Shown: in pieces, positions 1 through 7,647 of the stretch
Position numbering within the stretch: the stretch's first letter is position 1
How the letters are laid out: every line of letters begins with the position of its first letter
NCBI GenBank assembly: GCA_964476185.1
Contig: CAYYZO010000008.1
Coordinates: 1-64,000, forward strand
DNA from: DATNBU01 sp964476185
GTDB taxonomy: Bacteria > Desulfobacterota > Binatia > UBA1149 > CAITLU01
Length of the DNA stretch: 64,000 bases
Direction: 5' to 3'
The notes under the pieces: generated by a model
Told to the model about the DNA's origin: nothing
Database searches by the model: none
Seen by the model: the letters and a program-made list of their open reading frames with translations, nothing else
Position numbers and translations under genes: made by a program

Positions 1-61
1 CGGCGGCGCGATTCCAGACGGAGTCGGCACGGTCGAGGTCGTCGAGGGCGGGATGCTTCAT
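1..61 (-). CDS. possible partial CDS running off the left edge
   Basis: On the minus strand an ATG at 61 opens a frame that stays open to the window edge and reads MKHPALDDLDRADSVWNRAA. An in-frame ATG at 79 would add six residues. It lies downstream of tRNA-Arg in the same direction. Only about 20 residues are visible and no clear ribosome binding site precedes either start, so neither the function nor the reality of the gene can be judged from this window. Confidence 0.3.
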   Translation of the reverse strand, partial: MKHPALDDLDRADSVWNRAA

Positions 62-170
62 GCAAGCGACGCGGAACATGCCGCCGTTGGAAGGCCGCGT
101 CTGACCTGTTCGCGACGGAGGGACCGATCTACCGGCGTGCGGCGTGCTTCATCCGGCGAGGATTCGGAAG

Positions 171-244
171 TGCCCCCGACTGGACTCGAACCAGTGACCC
201 CAGGATTAGGAATCCTGTGCTCTATCCACCTGAGCTACGGGGGC
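171..244 (-). tRNA. tRNA-Arg (anticodon CCT)
   Basis: The minus strand folds as a full cloverleaf. The acceptor stem pairs GCCCCCG with CGGGGGC and has discriminator A. The anticodon stem CAGGA/TCCTG encloses loop TTCCTAA, so the anticodon is CCT, reading the AGG arginine codon. The T arm contains the usual GGTTCGAGTCC. CCA is not encoded, so it must be added after transcription. The tRNA lies about 100 bases downstream of the FRG-domain gene. Confidence 0.96.
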
Positions 245-343
245 GTCGGCACCGCGAGTGCGACGGGTCCTTACCCCTTCCGGGCCGAGCGGTCTACCGC
301 CGAGCGACGCCGTCCGACGCTCGCCGCGGCCGCTCGTTCCGGG

Positions 344-1180
344 TCACCTCGCGCGGCGTTTCGAGGACTTCGACGGCGATTCGTCCCGTGGCCTCGACAG
401 CCGGGGAGCGTTGTTCTGGAGGATCTCCACTCCGAGACGGTCGAGATCCGGATAGACGCTGTACGGGCGAATCCCCGCCATCGCCAAGAACTCGGTGGCT
501 GACTCGACGGCTTCGGACGCCAGGTCGATCCGGGCGAGAACGTCCGGGTGGGTCTTCTCGATCGGCTCCCGCGAGTTCCCGGCCAGCGTGAACCACCCGC
601 GCTGCGCGCGCATGCGCTCGCTGATCTGCAACGGATAGATCGCCACGGCACCGTCGTGTTCCCAATCCTCCGGCGACTCGAGGAGTTCACCGTAGTCCCA
701 AAAGTCGTCCTCGCTCTGGACGTACCCCACGTACTTCGGTTGCACGAGATCCCGCCACTCCCAGGTCGCCTCGTTCAAGGCGTAGGGATTCAGAATCCAC
801 ACGCATGGGCACTCCCCCGGAGCCGGCGGGGTTTCGAGCGCGAAATGCAGCGCGATCCCGAACGCGTCGGACCAGTCGAGGATCCGTGTCGGCACGCCGT
901 GGTGACGCATGAAGAACAGGTAGTCCCAGTCCGAGAGCCCCCGCTCGTGCAGTTCGCGGGCGCGGGCCTGGAACTCGAAGAAGAGGTTCCTCTCGAGGCG
1001 GTCGAGTTCCTCGTCCGAGAGGTCCGCGAACTTCCAGAACAGGCTCGGGGTCAGCGTGAGGCTTCGCGAGCGGCTCCCGCGGTACCACAGTTCCTCCCCG
1101 GCGCGGGCGCCGACGTGCGCCGCGGCGCTGCGCCAGGCGCTGCGCAGTTCTTCCATGTCGTTGCACTCGAAAACCTGCAT
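344..1180 (-). CDS. FRG-domain protein
   Basis: This 278-residue protein carries an FRG domain. Near residues 30-48 it has the naming motif LWYRGS followed by TLTPSLF. Further on it has LFFMRHHGVPTRILDWSD, the characteristic second block, and then an ALHFALE segment. FRG domains are widespread in bacteria and phages, often in accessory regions, and their biochemical role is unsettled. The ATG at 1180 is chosen over one at 1219 because AGGGGG lies just upstream and the family match begins near it. No partner gene is apparent: a DUF3047 gene lies upstream and a tRNA downstream. The family call is solid; the function is unknown. Confidence 0.8.
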   Translation of the reverse strand: MQVFECNDMEELRSAWRSAAAHVGARAGEELWYRGSRSRSLTLTPSLFWKFADLSDEELDRLERNLFFEFQARARELHERGLSDWDYLFFMRHHGVPTRILDWSDAFGIALHFALETPPAPGECPCVWILNPYALNEATWEWRDLVQPKYVGYVQSEDDFWDYGELLESPEDWEHDGAVAIYPLQISERMRAQRGWFTLAGNSREPIEKTHPDVLARIDLASEAVESATEFLAMAGIRPYSVYPDLDRLGVEILQNNAPRLSRPRDESPSKSSKRRAR

Positions 1181-1247
1181 GGGGCCCCCTGTTCGACGAT
1201 GGCCGAAGCGGATCGGCACGGTTCGAAGCCGACGGCCGCGGGCGACC

Positions 1248-2414
1248 TCAAGCGACCTCGACCCGAGTCCCCTCGCCTTCGAACACGAAGTCGCGGAAGC
1301 TCGCTCGCCCGGTTCCGCCCTGGAAGATGCTGACGGCGATCAGCCACAGCCGAACGATGCGCGCGGGCGGCTCGCCCATGTAGAGGCGGTAGTCGGCGTA
1401 GACGTCGCGGTCTTCCTCGAGCCACTGGCCGAGTCCGTGACGCCCCGAGCGCACCACGACGTGGAACTCGCGGTCCTTCCAGTTCGGGAGCGGGCACCAG
1501 TAGCCCGTGCCCGCCTCCAGCTCCCCGCTCCACGTGTAGGTAATGTCGCGGCCGTTCTCGAACTCGACGGCGACGCTCAGGTAGTCGTGCGAGGCCTGCG
1601 TGTTCTCGGGCAGCGCCGACGGAAGCTCGTCGACCTTCCACTTCCAGCGAAGGCGCGTGCCGGGGGTCAGCTCGAGCTCGGCGGCGTGTTGCAGGATCCC
1701 GACATCGCGTTCGGTGTGGCAGGCGATGCAGCGGTGGCCGTCGCCGTCGCTCGCGGCACGGAAGATCTCGTTCTGGCCGAGGAACCAGAGCGGCGTCCAT
1801 TCCGGCGGCAGCTCGACCGGCTCGCGCAGGCGCGCCGCTTCGGCCGCGAGCGGTCCGGCGCCGGACCGCCCGGCCAGCGCTGCAACGCCGGTCGCGGCGT
1901 CGGCGCTCCAGCGCAGCACGACGACGGTCAGCCCGCCGACGGCCTTCGCGTAGTCCGCGAGCGGGGTCGAGACGCGCCCGTGCGGATCGTGCCACTGTCC
2001 CGGCATCGCGTTGCCGAAGTAGAGCCGTCCGGCCGCCGGCGCGCGGAAGCTGTGCGTGTCGCGCGCGCCGTTGAAGATCCGGCCGCTGTCGCCGACGCGC
2101 ATCCACAACTGGAACTGCGGTCGCACCCAGATGTCGAGCGCGTCCGATCCGACGAAGCGACCGGCCGCGAGCGTGGTGACCCACTCGCCCTCGGCGAGTT
2201 CGACGCCGGTGTCCAGCCACGGCAGCGTCGAAGCCTCGAGCTCGACGACCCGCGCGTCGCGCACGGCGCCGTCGAACGCGGGCGAGAACGAACGGAACCA
2301 GTCGCGAAGCCCGGCGCGCTCGCGGGCGGCGGCCTCGGACGCCGAACAAGGCCGCTTTCCGCGAACGGAGGCCCAGCGGCGCGCGGCGACGCGTAGCTCC
2401 TGCGCGATGCCCAC
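1248..2414 (-). CDS. DUF3047 domain protein with a CxxCH motif
   Basis: The 388-residue protein has two parts. The N-terminal half resembles lectin-like or galactose-binding-type beta folds (WLDTGVEL, WVRPQFQLWMRVG, DTHSFRAPAAGRLYFGN). The C-terminal half matches DUF3047, with WKWKVDELPS, HDYLSVAVEF, VVVRSG, LGQWLEEDRDVYADYRLYMG and SIFQ. Between them, at about residues 229-235, is CIACH, which fits a heme c attachment motif. No signal peptide is evident, so heme attachment would need export by another route, or the cysteines may bind something else. Translation starts at a GTG three bases after the amidase stop, which suggests co-expression with that gene. The substrate is unknown. Confidence 0.7.
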   Translation of the reverse strand: MGIAQELRVAARRWASVRGKRPCSASEAAARERAGLRDWFRSFSPAFDGAVRDARVVELEASTLPWLDTGVELAEGEWVTTLAAGRFVGSDALDIWVRPQFQLWMRVGDSGRIFNGARDTHSFRAPAAGRLYFGNAMPGQWHDPHGRVSTPLADYAKAVGGLTVVVLRWSADAATGVAALAGRSGAGPLAAEAARLREPVELPPEWTPLWFLGQNEIFRAASDGDGHRCIACHTERDVGILQHAAELELTPGTRLRWKWKVDELPSALPENTQASHDYLSVAVEFENGRDITYTWSGELEAGTGYWCPLPNWKDREFHVVVRSGRHGLGQWLEEDRDVYADYRLYMGEPPARIVRLWLIAVSIFQGGTGRASFRDFVFEGEGTRVEVA

Positions 2415-2417
2415 CGC

Positions 2418-3833
2418 TCAGCTCACCGCGGGCCGCCGCTCCCGCCAAGGCGCGGCCCGCTCGAGCTGCGCCGCCACGCGAAGCAGTTCGGCCTCGCCCC
2501 AGGGCTTGCCGACGAGCTGGACGCCCACGGGGAGTCCGGCCGCGCTCCAGTGCATCGGCAGCGAGACGGCCGGCTGGCCGCTGACGTTGAACAGCGGAGT
2601 GAAAGGGGTGAACGTGCCGGCGTTCAGGATCGGCAACGACGGATCGAGTTCGGATCCCTGCCAGAGCTCGCCGACCTGCACGGGCTCGCTCGCGAGCGTC
2701 GGCGTCAGCAACAGGTCGAAGTCCCTGCCCCAGCTTGCGACGAGCCGTCGCGAGAGGATCTGCAGGTGGAACAGGCCGCGCACGTAGGCGAGGCTGTCCA
2801 TCTGCGCGGCCTGCGCGCGCAGCGCGGCGTTGATCGGCTCGATCCGGGTCATGTCACCCGTCTCGAACGCGACCGAGCCCGTGTTCCAGACGACGAGGAA
2901 CGACGGCATGATCTCGGAGGGATCCGGCCATTCGGGCGCTCCCTCGAAGACGTCGTGGCCGGCCGCCTCGAGCAGGCGCGCCGTCTTCGCGACCGCCTCC
3001 ACGCACTCGGCGGAGACCGGCCCGCCCATCGGCGACACCGTCGTGAACGCGATCCGGAGCCGGCCCGCCGCCGCACCCACCTCTTCCGCGAACGGCCGAT
3101 CGGGCGCCGGGGCGTTGTACCAGGCGCCAGGGTCGAACGTCGCGGCGATGTCGAGCACCGCGGCCGTGTCGGCGACCGTGCGCGTGACCGCCCCTTCCAC
3201 CACGCCTCCGTGCATCACGTCGCAGACGAGCGGTCCGCTCGAGATCCGGCCACGGCTCGGCTTGAGGCCCACCAGCCCGCAGCACGAGGCCGGGATCCGG
3301 ATCGAGCCGCCCCCGTCGTTCGCGTGCGCGATCGGCGCCAGGCCGGCCGCCACCGCCGCCGCCGCGCCGCCGCTCGAGCCGCCCGGCGTGTACCCCGTGT
3401 TCCAGGGATTGCGGGTCGCGCCGAACAGGTCGTTCTCGGTGACCGGCATCGTGCCGAACTCGGGCGTGTTGGTCCGGTACGCGAGCACCGCCCCGGCATC
3501 CCGCAGCGCCTGGGCGATGTGCTGGGTGTGCGTGGAGACGTGCTCCTTGCCCGCCCGCGACCCGTAGGTGGTCGGCCAGCCTTCGACGTCGGTCAGGTCC
3601 TTGATCGGCACCGGGACGCCGTGCAGCGGCCCGAGAGGGTCGCCGCGGCGCACGGCCTCGCGGGCACGGACGGCGTCGGCGCGGGCGCGCTCGTCGTCGC
3701 GCCAGACGACCGCGTTCAGCTTCGCATCCAGCGCATCGACCCGGGTCAGGTAAGCATCGAGGACTTCGACGGGATCGAGCTTGCCGCTGCGAATGCCCGC
3801 GGCCAGCTCCAACGCGGAACAGAACGGATCCAT
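2418..3833 (-). CDS. amidase signature family hydrolase
   Basis: This 471-residue protein is a typical amidase-signature enzyme, hydrolysing a carboxamide or related C-N bond. The Ser-cisSer-Lys triad is visible: Lys78 in VPIKD, cis-Ser153 in GGSSGG, and nucleophile Ser177 in DGGGSIRIPA. The 24-residue spacing between the two serines is the usual one. The family includes GatA, fatty acid amide hydrolases and 6-aminohexanoate-cyclic-dimer hydrolases. No GatB or GatC lies nearby, so a role in charging tRNA is unlikely and the substrate cannot be named. No signal peptide is seen, which implies the cytoplasm. The ATG at 3833 gives a full-length N terminus. The DUF3047 gene follows after 3 bases. 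Confidence 0.9.
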   Translation of the reverse strand: MDPFCSALELAAGIRSGKLDPVEVLDAYLTRVDALDAKLNAVVWRDDERARADAVRAREAVRRGDPLGPLHGVPVPIKDLTDVEGWPTTYGSRAGKEHVSTHTQHIAQALRDAGAVLAYRTNTPEFGTMPVTENDLFGATRNPWNTGYTPGGSSGGAAAAVAAGLAPIAHANDGGGSIRIPASCCGLVGLKPSRGRISSGPLVCDVMHGGVVEGAVTRTVADTAAVLDIAATFDPGAWYNAPAPDRPFAEEVGAAAGRLRIAFTTVSPMGGPVSAECVEAVAKTARLLEAAGHDVFEGAPEWPDPSEIMPSFLVVWNTGSVAFETGDMTRIEPINAALRAQAAQMDSLAYVRGLFHLQILSRRLVASWGRDFDLLLTPTLASEPVQVGELWQGSELDPSLPILNAGTFTPFTPLFNVSGQPAVSLPMHWSAAGLPVGVQLVGKPWGEAELLRVAAQLERAAPWRERRPAVS

Positions 3834-3915
3834 GGGGGCTGCTTATACGCCGAGGCGACCGTGAACCAAGTCGTCGGGCTTCGATCCCCCGCCGAGCAAG
3901 CGCCCGGGCGGCGCG

Positions 3916-4932
3916 TCAGTCCTTGAAGGCGAGTTCGGACAGCGGCAGGCGGTAGCGGCGCAGGAGGCGGTAGAACTCGACCGCCCCGATCCGGCGGCGT
4001 GCCTGGATCTCGCGCCGCTGCCTCCAGACCTCCGGCAGCCGGGAGAACGCGTCGCGATAGGCGCGCCAGAGGATCCGCGCGAGTTCGGCCCGCGAGTAGT
4101 CGCGCCGAAAGCTGCTCGACATCCCCTGCCCGCTCGCCGCCGCGTAACCCTGCACCCCGTAGCGCAGCAACGTGAAGAACGGGCTCAGGACGAGCAGCCG
4201 AAGCGGCAGCAGGCGCACGGCATTCCAGATCCGGTTCCGTTCGACCAGATGGGCCTTGAAGGCCGAGTGATAGCCGCTCGTGATCGACTTCTTGTGGTAA
4301 GCGACGGCGCGGGCGACATAGAGGCAGCGCCACCCGCGAAGCTGGCCGCGCAGCCCGAGGTCGAGGTCCTCGAGGTACGCGAAGTAGGACTCGTCGAAGA
4401 ACCCGACGTCGTCGATCATCGCCCGCCGGTAGACGGCCGCGCAGCCGTTCGGACACAGCACCTCGTCGTCCGCGTCGTACTGGCCGCGGTCGTCCTCGAG
4501 CCACCCGCGCGACCGGCAGACGCCGTCCGGGTAGACGAGCAACCCCGTCGAATCGAACACGGAACGGCGGTCGTGCATCCGGACGTTCGCGGCGAACATC
4601 CCGAACCCCGGCTCCCGCTCGGCGGCTCGGTCGATCGAGGCCAGGAAGTCCTCGTGCAACTCGGCGTCGTTGTTCAGGAGGCAGACGAGGTCGCCGCGGG
4701 CGCGGGCCAGCGCCAGGTTGTTGCCGCCGCAGAAGCCGGCGTTCTCGGGGAGTCCGATCAGCTCGACCCAGGGAAACGTCTCGCGGACGAAGGCCGCGCT
4801 GCCGTCGCGCGAGCCGTTGTCGACGACCAGGACCTCGAAGTCCCGAAAGGTCTGTCGCGCGAGCGACGCCAGGCAGGCCGCGAGCAGCTCGCGGCCGTTC
4901 CAGTTCAGGATGAGGATGGAAAAGCGCGGCAT
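3916..4932 (-). CDS. family 2 glycosyltransferase (rhamnosyltransferase-like)
   Basis: The 338-residue protein begins with a GT-A fold: SILILNWNGRELL, then VVDNGSRDGS near residues 36-45 for nucleotide-sugar binding, then LLNNDAE near 85-91 with the metal-binding acidic motif. The acceptor-side segment YLEDLDLGLRGQLRGW is typical of WbbL-type rhamnosyltransferases. The C-terminal third is basic and partly hydrophobic, which suggests membrane association. It probably adds a sugar to a surface polysaccharide or lipid-linked intermediate, but donor and acceptor cannot be read from the sequence. It stands alone between the amidase and a ferritin-like gene, without neighbouring polysaccharide genes. 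Confidence 0.88.
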   Translation of the reverse strand: MPRFSILILNWNGRELLAACLASLARQTFRDFEVLVVDNGSRDGSAAFVRETFPWVELIGLPENAGFCGGNNLALARARGDLVCLLNNDAELHEDFLASIDRAAEREPGFGMFAANVRMHDRRSVFDSTGLLVYPDGVCRSRGWLEDDRGQYDADDEVLCPNGCAAVYRRAMIDDVGFFDESYFAYLEDLDLGLRGQLRGWRCLYVARAVAYHKKSITSGYHSAFKAHLVERNRIWNAVRLLPLRLLVLSPFFTLLRYGVQGYAAASGQGMSSSFRRDYSRAELARILWRAYRDAFSRLPEVWRQRREIQARRRIGAVEFYRLLRRYRLPLSELAFKD

Positions 4933-5003
4933 CGGGGAAGCGAAACGGTCGGCCTGGCCGCCGCCTCCTGTCCGGGCGACGCCGTTCGGCGGACGAGGCC
5001 CGA

Positions 5004-5546
5004 TCAGCAGCGCCGCACGAAGCCGGCGCCTTCCCGCGGGCTGACCCGACTTTCGACCAGATGATCGGCTTTGGACAGCAACTCTTCGTCCTTGCAGTGT
5101 TTCTCGATCATCAAGGAAAGGTCGCTCAGGTCGTGGAGCAGCATCTGTTCGGCTTGGCTGCGCGCGGCCGGGTCCGACAGGATGTGGATGAGGTCGAGGA
5201 CGAGATCCTCGAGTTCGAGGCTCTCGAGCTCGAGCGCGATCTCGAAGGCGCGGTCGACCGTCACCGGTCCCGCGGTCTCGGCGTGCAGGGCCTCGATGAC
5301 GTTGCCGGCTTCCCGAACGACGGAGTCGTCGACTTCGAAACGCAGCGTGTCGCCGGCCTGCTCGAGCAGCGCCAGTATGAGCGCGAGCGCGCCGACGTGC
5401 CCGGCTTCGTGGCGGGCCATCGACATCCAGAACCGGTGCAGGTCGGCATCCTGGCGGAACGTCGCGGCCAAGCGCGTGTAGAGGCCCATCGCGAGGGACT
5501 CGAGGCGGGAAGCCTCGGCGATCACGGTCGCGACGGCCTGGGTCAT
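5004..5546 (-). CDS. ferritin-like (rubrerythrin-type) protein
   Basis: This 180-residue, almost entirely helical protein has the layout of a ferritin-like four-helix bundle. The first helix contains EASRLESLAMGLYTRL and the second FWMSMARHEAGH, which includes the ExxH iron-ligand pattern of rubrerythrins. Later helices are rich in Glu, and the last contains LSLMIEKHCKDEELL. The fourth expected ExxH ligand is not obvious, so a diiron site may be incomplete. The ATG at 5546 is preferred to a GTG at 5603, whose extension is Arg/Ser-rich and unlike the family. The gene follows dnaA on the same strand after 161 bases. Its function, perhaps iron handling or oxidative stress, is inferred from fold only. 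Confidence 0.6.
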   Translation of the reverse strand: MTQAVATVIAEASRLESLAMGLYTRLAATFRQDADLHRFWMSMARHEAGHVGALALILALLEQAGDTLRFEVDDSVVREAGNVIEALHAETAGPVTVDRAFEIALELESLELEDLVLDLIHILSDPAARSQAEQMLLHDLSDLSLMIEKHCKDEELLSKADHLVESRVSPREGAGFVRRC

Positions 5547-5707
5547 GGTTGCGGTGCTACCAGAGCGCCGAAACGGACGCGAGTCGGGCGAAGCGGACGA
5601 CACCGCGAACCCGGCGCGCGCCCGTCGTCCGGAACGAACGCCGGACCGCAGCGGGTCCCGGAAGGCCGCCGTTCAAGCCGGGAAGGCTCCCGGGACGGCT
5701 CCGGGGG

Positions 5708-7126
5708 TCACGTCGGCGAATCGCTCGCCCCCGGAGCGGCACTCGCGGCCGCCATGCGGCCGCGCAGGGCCGGCGACGTGCCGAGCATCTTCTCCATCTG
5801 CTGCAGCTTGGCGGCAAAGCCGTTGTCCCCCGACTGCCGCTCGGCGACCGAGCGCACGGCGCGCAGGATCGAAGTGTGGTTGCGGCCCCCGAGCGCGTGC
5901 CCGATTTCGGGCAGCGACGCGGCGGTGAGCTTCCGGCACATGTAGGCGGCGATGTGGCGAGGCCACGCGACGCGCCGGGAGCGGTCGCGCGAGAGCAACT
6001 CGTCGCGGGTCAGGCCGTGGACCCACGCCACCGTGTCGATCACCACGTCGAGGTCGATCGGACCGCGCCGCGACAGGTAGGGCGTGATCATCGTCTCGAC
6101 GACGCCGTCGTCGAGCGGCAGCGACTGATGGTTGCTCGCCGCGCGCAGGCGCGAGACGAGCCCCTCGATCTCCCGGACGCTGCCCTGCAGCTGGACCGCC
6201 AGACGGTCGAGGATGTGATCGTCGAGGTGAATGCCGGCCTCGGTGAGCTTTCCCTTGAGGATTCGCAACCGAAGTTCGCGATCGAGCGGGCCGAGGTCGG
6301 CGAGCAGGCCGCCGGCGAAGCGGCTCTGCAGGCCCTTCTCGAGGTGCTCCAGCTCGTCGGGCGGGCGGTCGCTGGCCAGCGCGATCGGTTTGCCGCTCTG
6401 ATGCAGCAGGTTGAACACGTGGTACAGCTCCTGCTGCGTGCGCTTCTTGCCGGCCAGGAACTGCACGTCGTCGATCAGCAGCGCATCGGCCCCGCGGAAC
6501 TCGCGGTGGAACGCCTCCATGCGCCCGCCCTGCAGCGACTCGACCATGCGCCGCGTGAAGTCCTCGCCCTGGTAGTACAGGACCCGCTTGCCGCGGCTGC
6601 GCAGCGAGTGCGCGACCGCGAGCAGCAGGTGGGTCTTGCCGAGGCCGACGCCGCCGTACAGGAACAGCGGGTTGCCGCCCTCGCGAGGGCTGCCTTCGGC
6701 GAGTTGGCGCGCTCCGAGGTACGCGAGGCGGTTGCCCTCGCCGACGAGGAAGCCCTCGAACGTCTTTTCGCGCACCGGCTTCGGTTTGGCGGCCGTGGCG
6801 GCCGCGGTACGGGAGGTGGTCGCCGCCGGACGCGAGTACCGGCCGCGCTGCTGGGCCGGCGACGTGCCGAGCTGGCCGACGACGACCACGACCTGGCACG
6901 GCTTTTTCGCGGTCTGCGCGACGGACTGCTCGATGGTGCTGAGGAACGACTGCTTCACGCGGTCGCGGAACAGGCCGAACGGGGCTTCCAGGGTCAGGGT
7001 CTCGCCGTCGAACGAACGTGCTCCAAGTTCCAGGATCCAGGTCTGAAAGTCCTTCTCCGACAGCCGTTCCTCGATCAGCGCACACGCGCCCGTCCAGATC
7101 CGTTCGGCCTCGTTGCTTCCGTTCAT
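5708..7126 (-). CDS. dnaA: chromosomal replication initiator DnaA
   Basis: The protein (about 472 residues) has the four DnaA domains. Domain I is near residues 5-80 and is followed by an Ala/Thr/Lys-rich linker. The AAA+ core has Walker A GGVGLGKTH (about 158-166), Walker B LLIDD (about 216-220) and arginine finger GLQSRF (about 269). The C-terminal DNA-binding domain ends in LPEIGHALGGRNHTSILRA. The usual GGRDHTT is GGRNHTS here, so the Asp that contacts the DnaA box is Asn (about 416). The ATG at 7126 is chosen because GAGGGG lies 5 bases upstream; a GTG at 7132 would overlap that site. dnaN, recF and gyrB are not adjacent. Confidence 0.95.
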   Translation of the reverse strand: MNGSNEAERIWTGACALIEERLSEKDFQTWILELGARSFDGETLTLEAPFGLFRDRVKQSFLSTIEQSVAQTAKKPCQVVVVVGQLGTSPAQQRGRYSRPAATTSRTAAATAAKPKPVREKTFEGFLVGEGNRLAYLGARQLAEGSPREGGNPLFLYGGVGLGKTHLLLAVAHSLRSRGKRVLYYQGEDFTRRMVESLQGGRMEAFHREFRGADALLIDDVQFLAGKKRTQQELYHVFNLLHQSGKPIALASDRPPDELEHLEKGLQSRFAGGLLADLGPLDRELRLRILKGKLTEAGIHLDDHILDRLAVQLQGSVREIEGLVSRLRAASNHQSLPLDDGVVETMITPYLSRRGPIDLDVVIDTVAWVHGLTRDELLSRDRSRRVAWPRHIAAYMCRKLTAASLPEIGHALGGRNHTSILRAVRSVAERQSGDNGFAAKLQQMEKMLGTSPALRGRMAAASAAPGASDSPT

Positions 7127-7647
7127 GGGCACCCCTCATCTCGCCGTCGGGGGGATACGACGGCGTCCCGACCGTTCGTCGCTGGGAACGCGACGGCAGG
7201 CGTCAAGTCTTCAAGACGTTCGATTCTCAGGAACACGCTGGTCAACGATCGCGATGGCGGAGGATTCAGGTCGCTCGCACGCTCGTGATTGGTCGGTTGC
7301 CCTGCGCGGTGCGCAGTGTGTACGCGGCTGTATCGCGTGCCGCAACATCAAATTCCTTTGCCGTGATTATTTCAGCGTATTTCCGCGCGAGCGCGAGGCG
7401 TGCATTCCGATGGTGGATTGTTAGTGCGCGAACTGTCGAGGAAAACGCATCATGCACACCCAGGCTGTCGATAACTCTTGCAGCGCGAACATGCACGCGG
7501 CTGCATATGTGCGGTCGGTCACCGCAAGAGGGCGCACCGGTTCACCTCGCCGGCCGTTGGCGAAACGAAACAGGCGCGCGCACCGACGAATCGCGTGAGT
7601 GCGCGCCCGTCGGACAACGAAGAAACGATGTCAGGGAAACGATGCGA
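7127..7647. other. non-coding region upstream of dnaA, candidate oriC
   Basis: No convincing gene lies in these 521 bases, the longest gap in the window. Features seen: an 11-bp inverted repeat GTCTTCAAGAC at 7207-7217 near the dnaA start; an unusually AT-rich patch at about 7345-7385 in an otherwise GC-rich region; a DnaA-box-like TTATCGACA on the minus strand at 7466-7474, one base from TTATCCACA; and a repeated 12-mer ACGCGGCTGYAT at 7322-7333 and 7495-7506. This resembles an origin with an unwinding element beside dnaA. Only one box-like site was found by eye, so the origin call is tentative. The region must also hold the dnaA promoter. Confidence 0.45.

Noticed and set aside
160..250. 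Integration attachment site at tRNA-Arg(CCT)
   Set aside because: No duplicated tRNA end, integrase or composition change is visible within the window; the left flank is too short to test.
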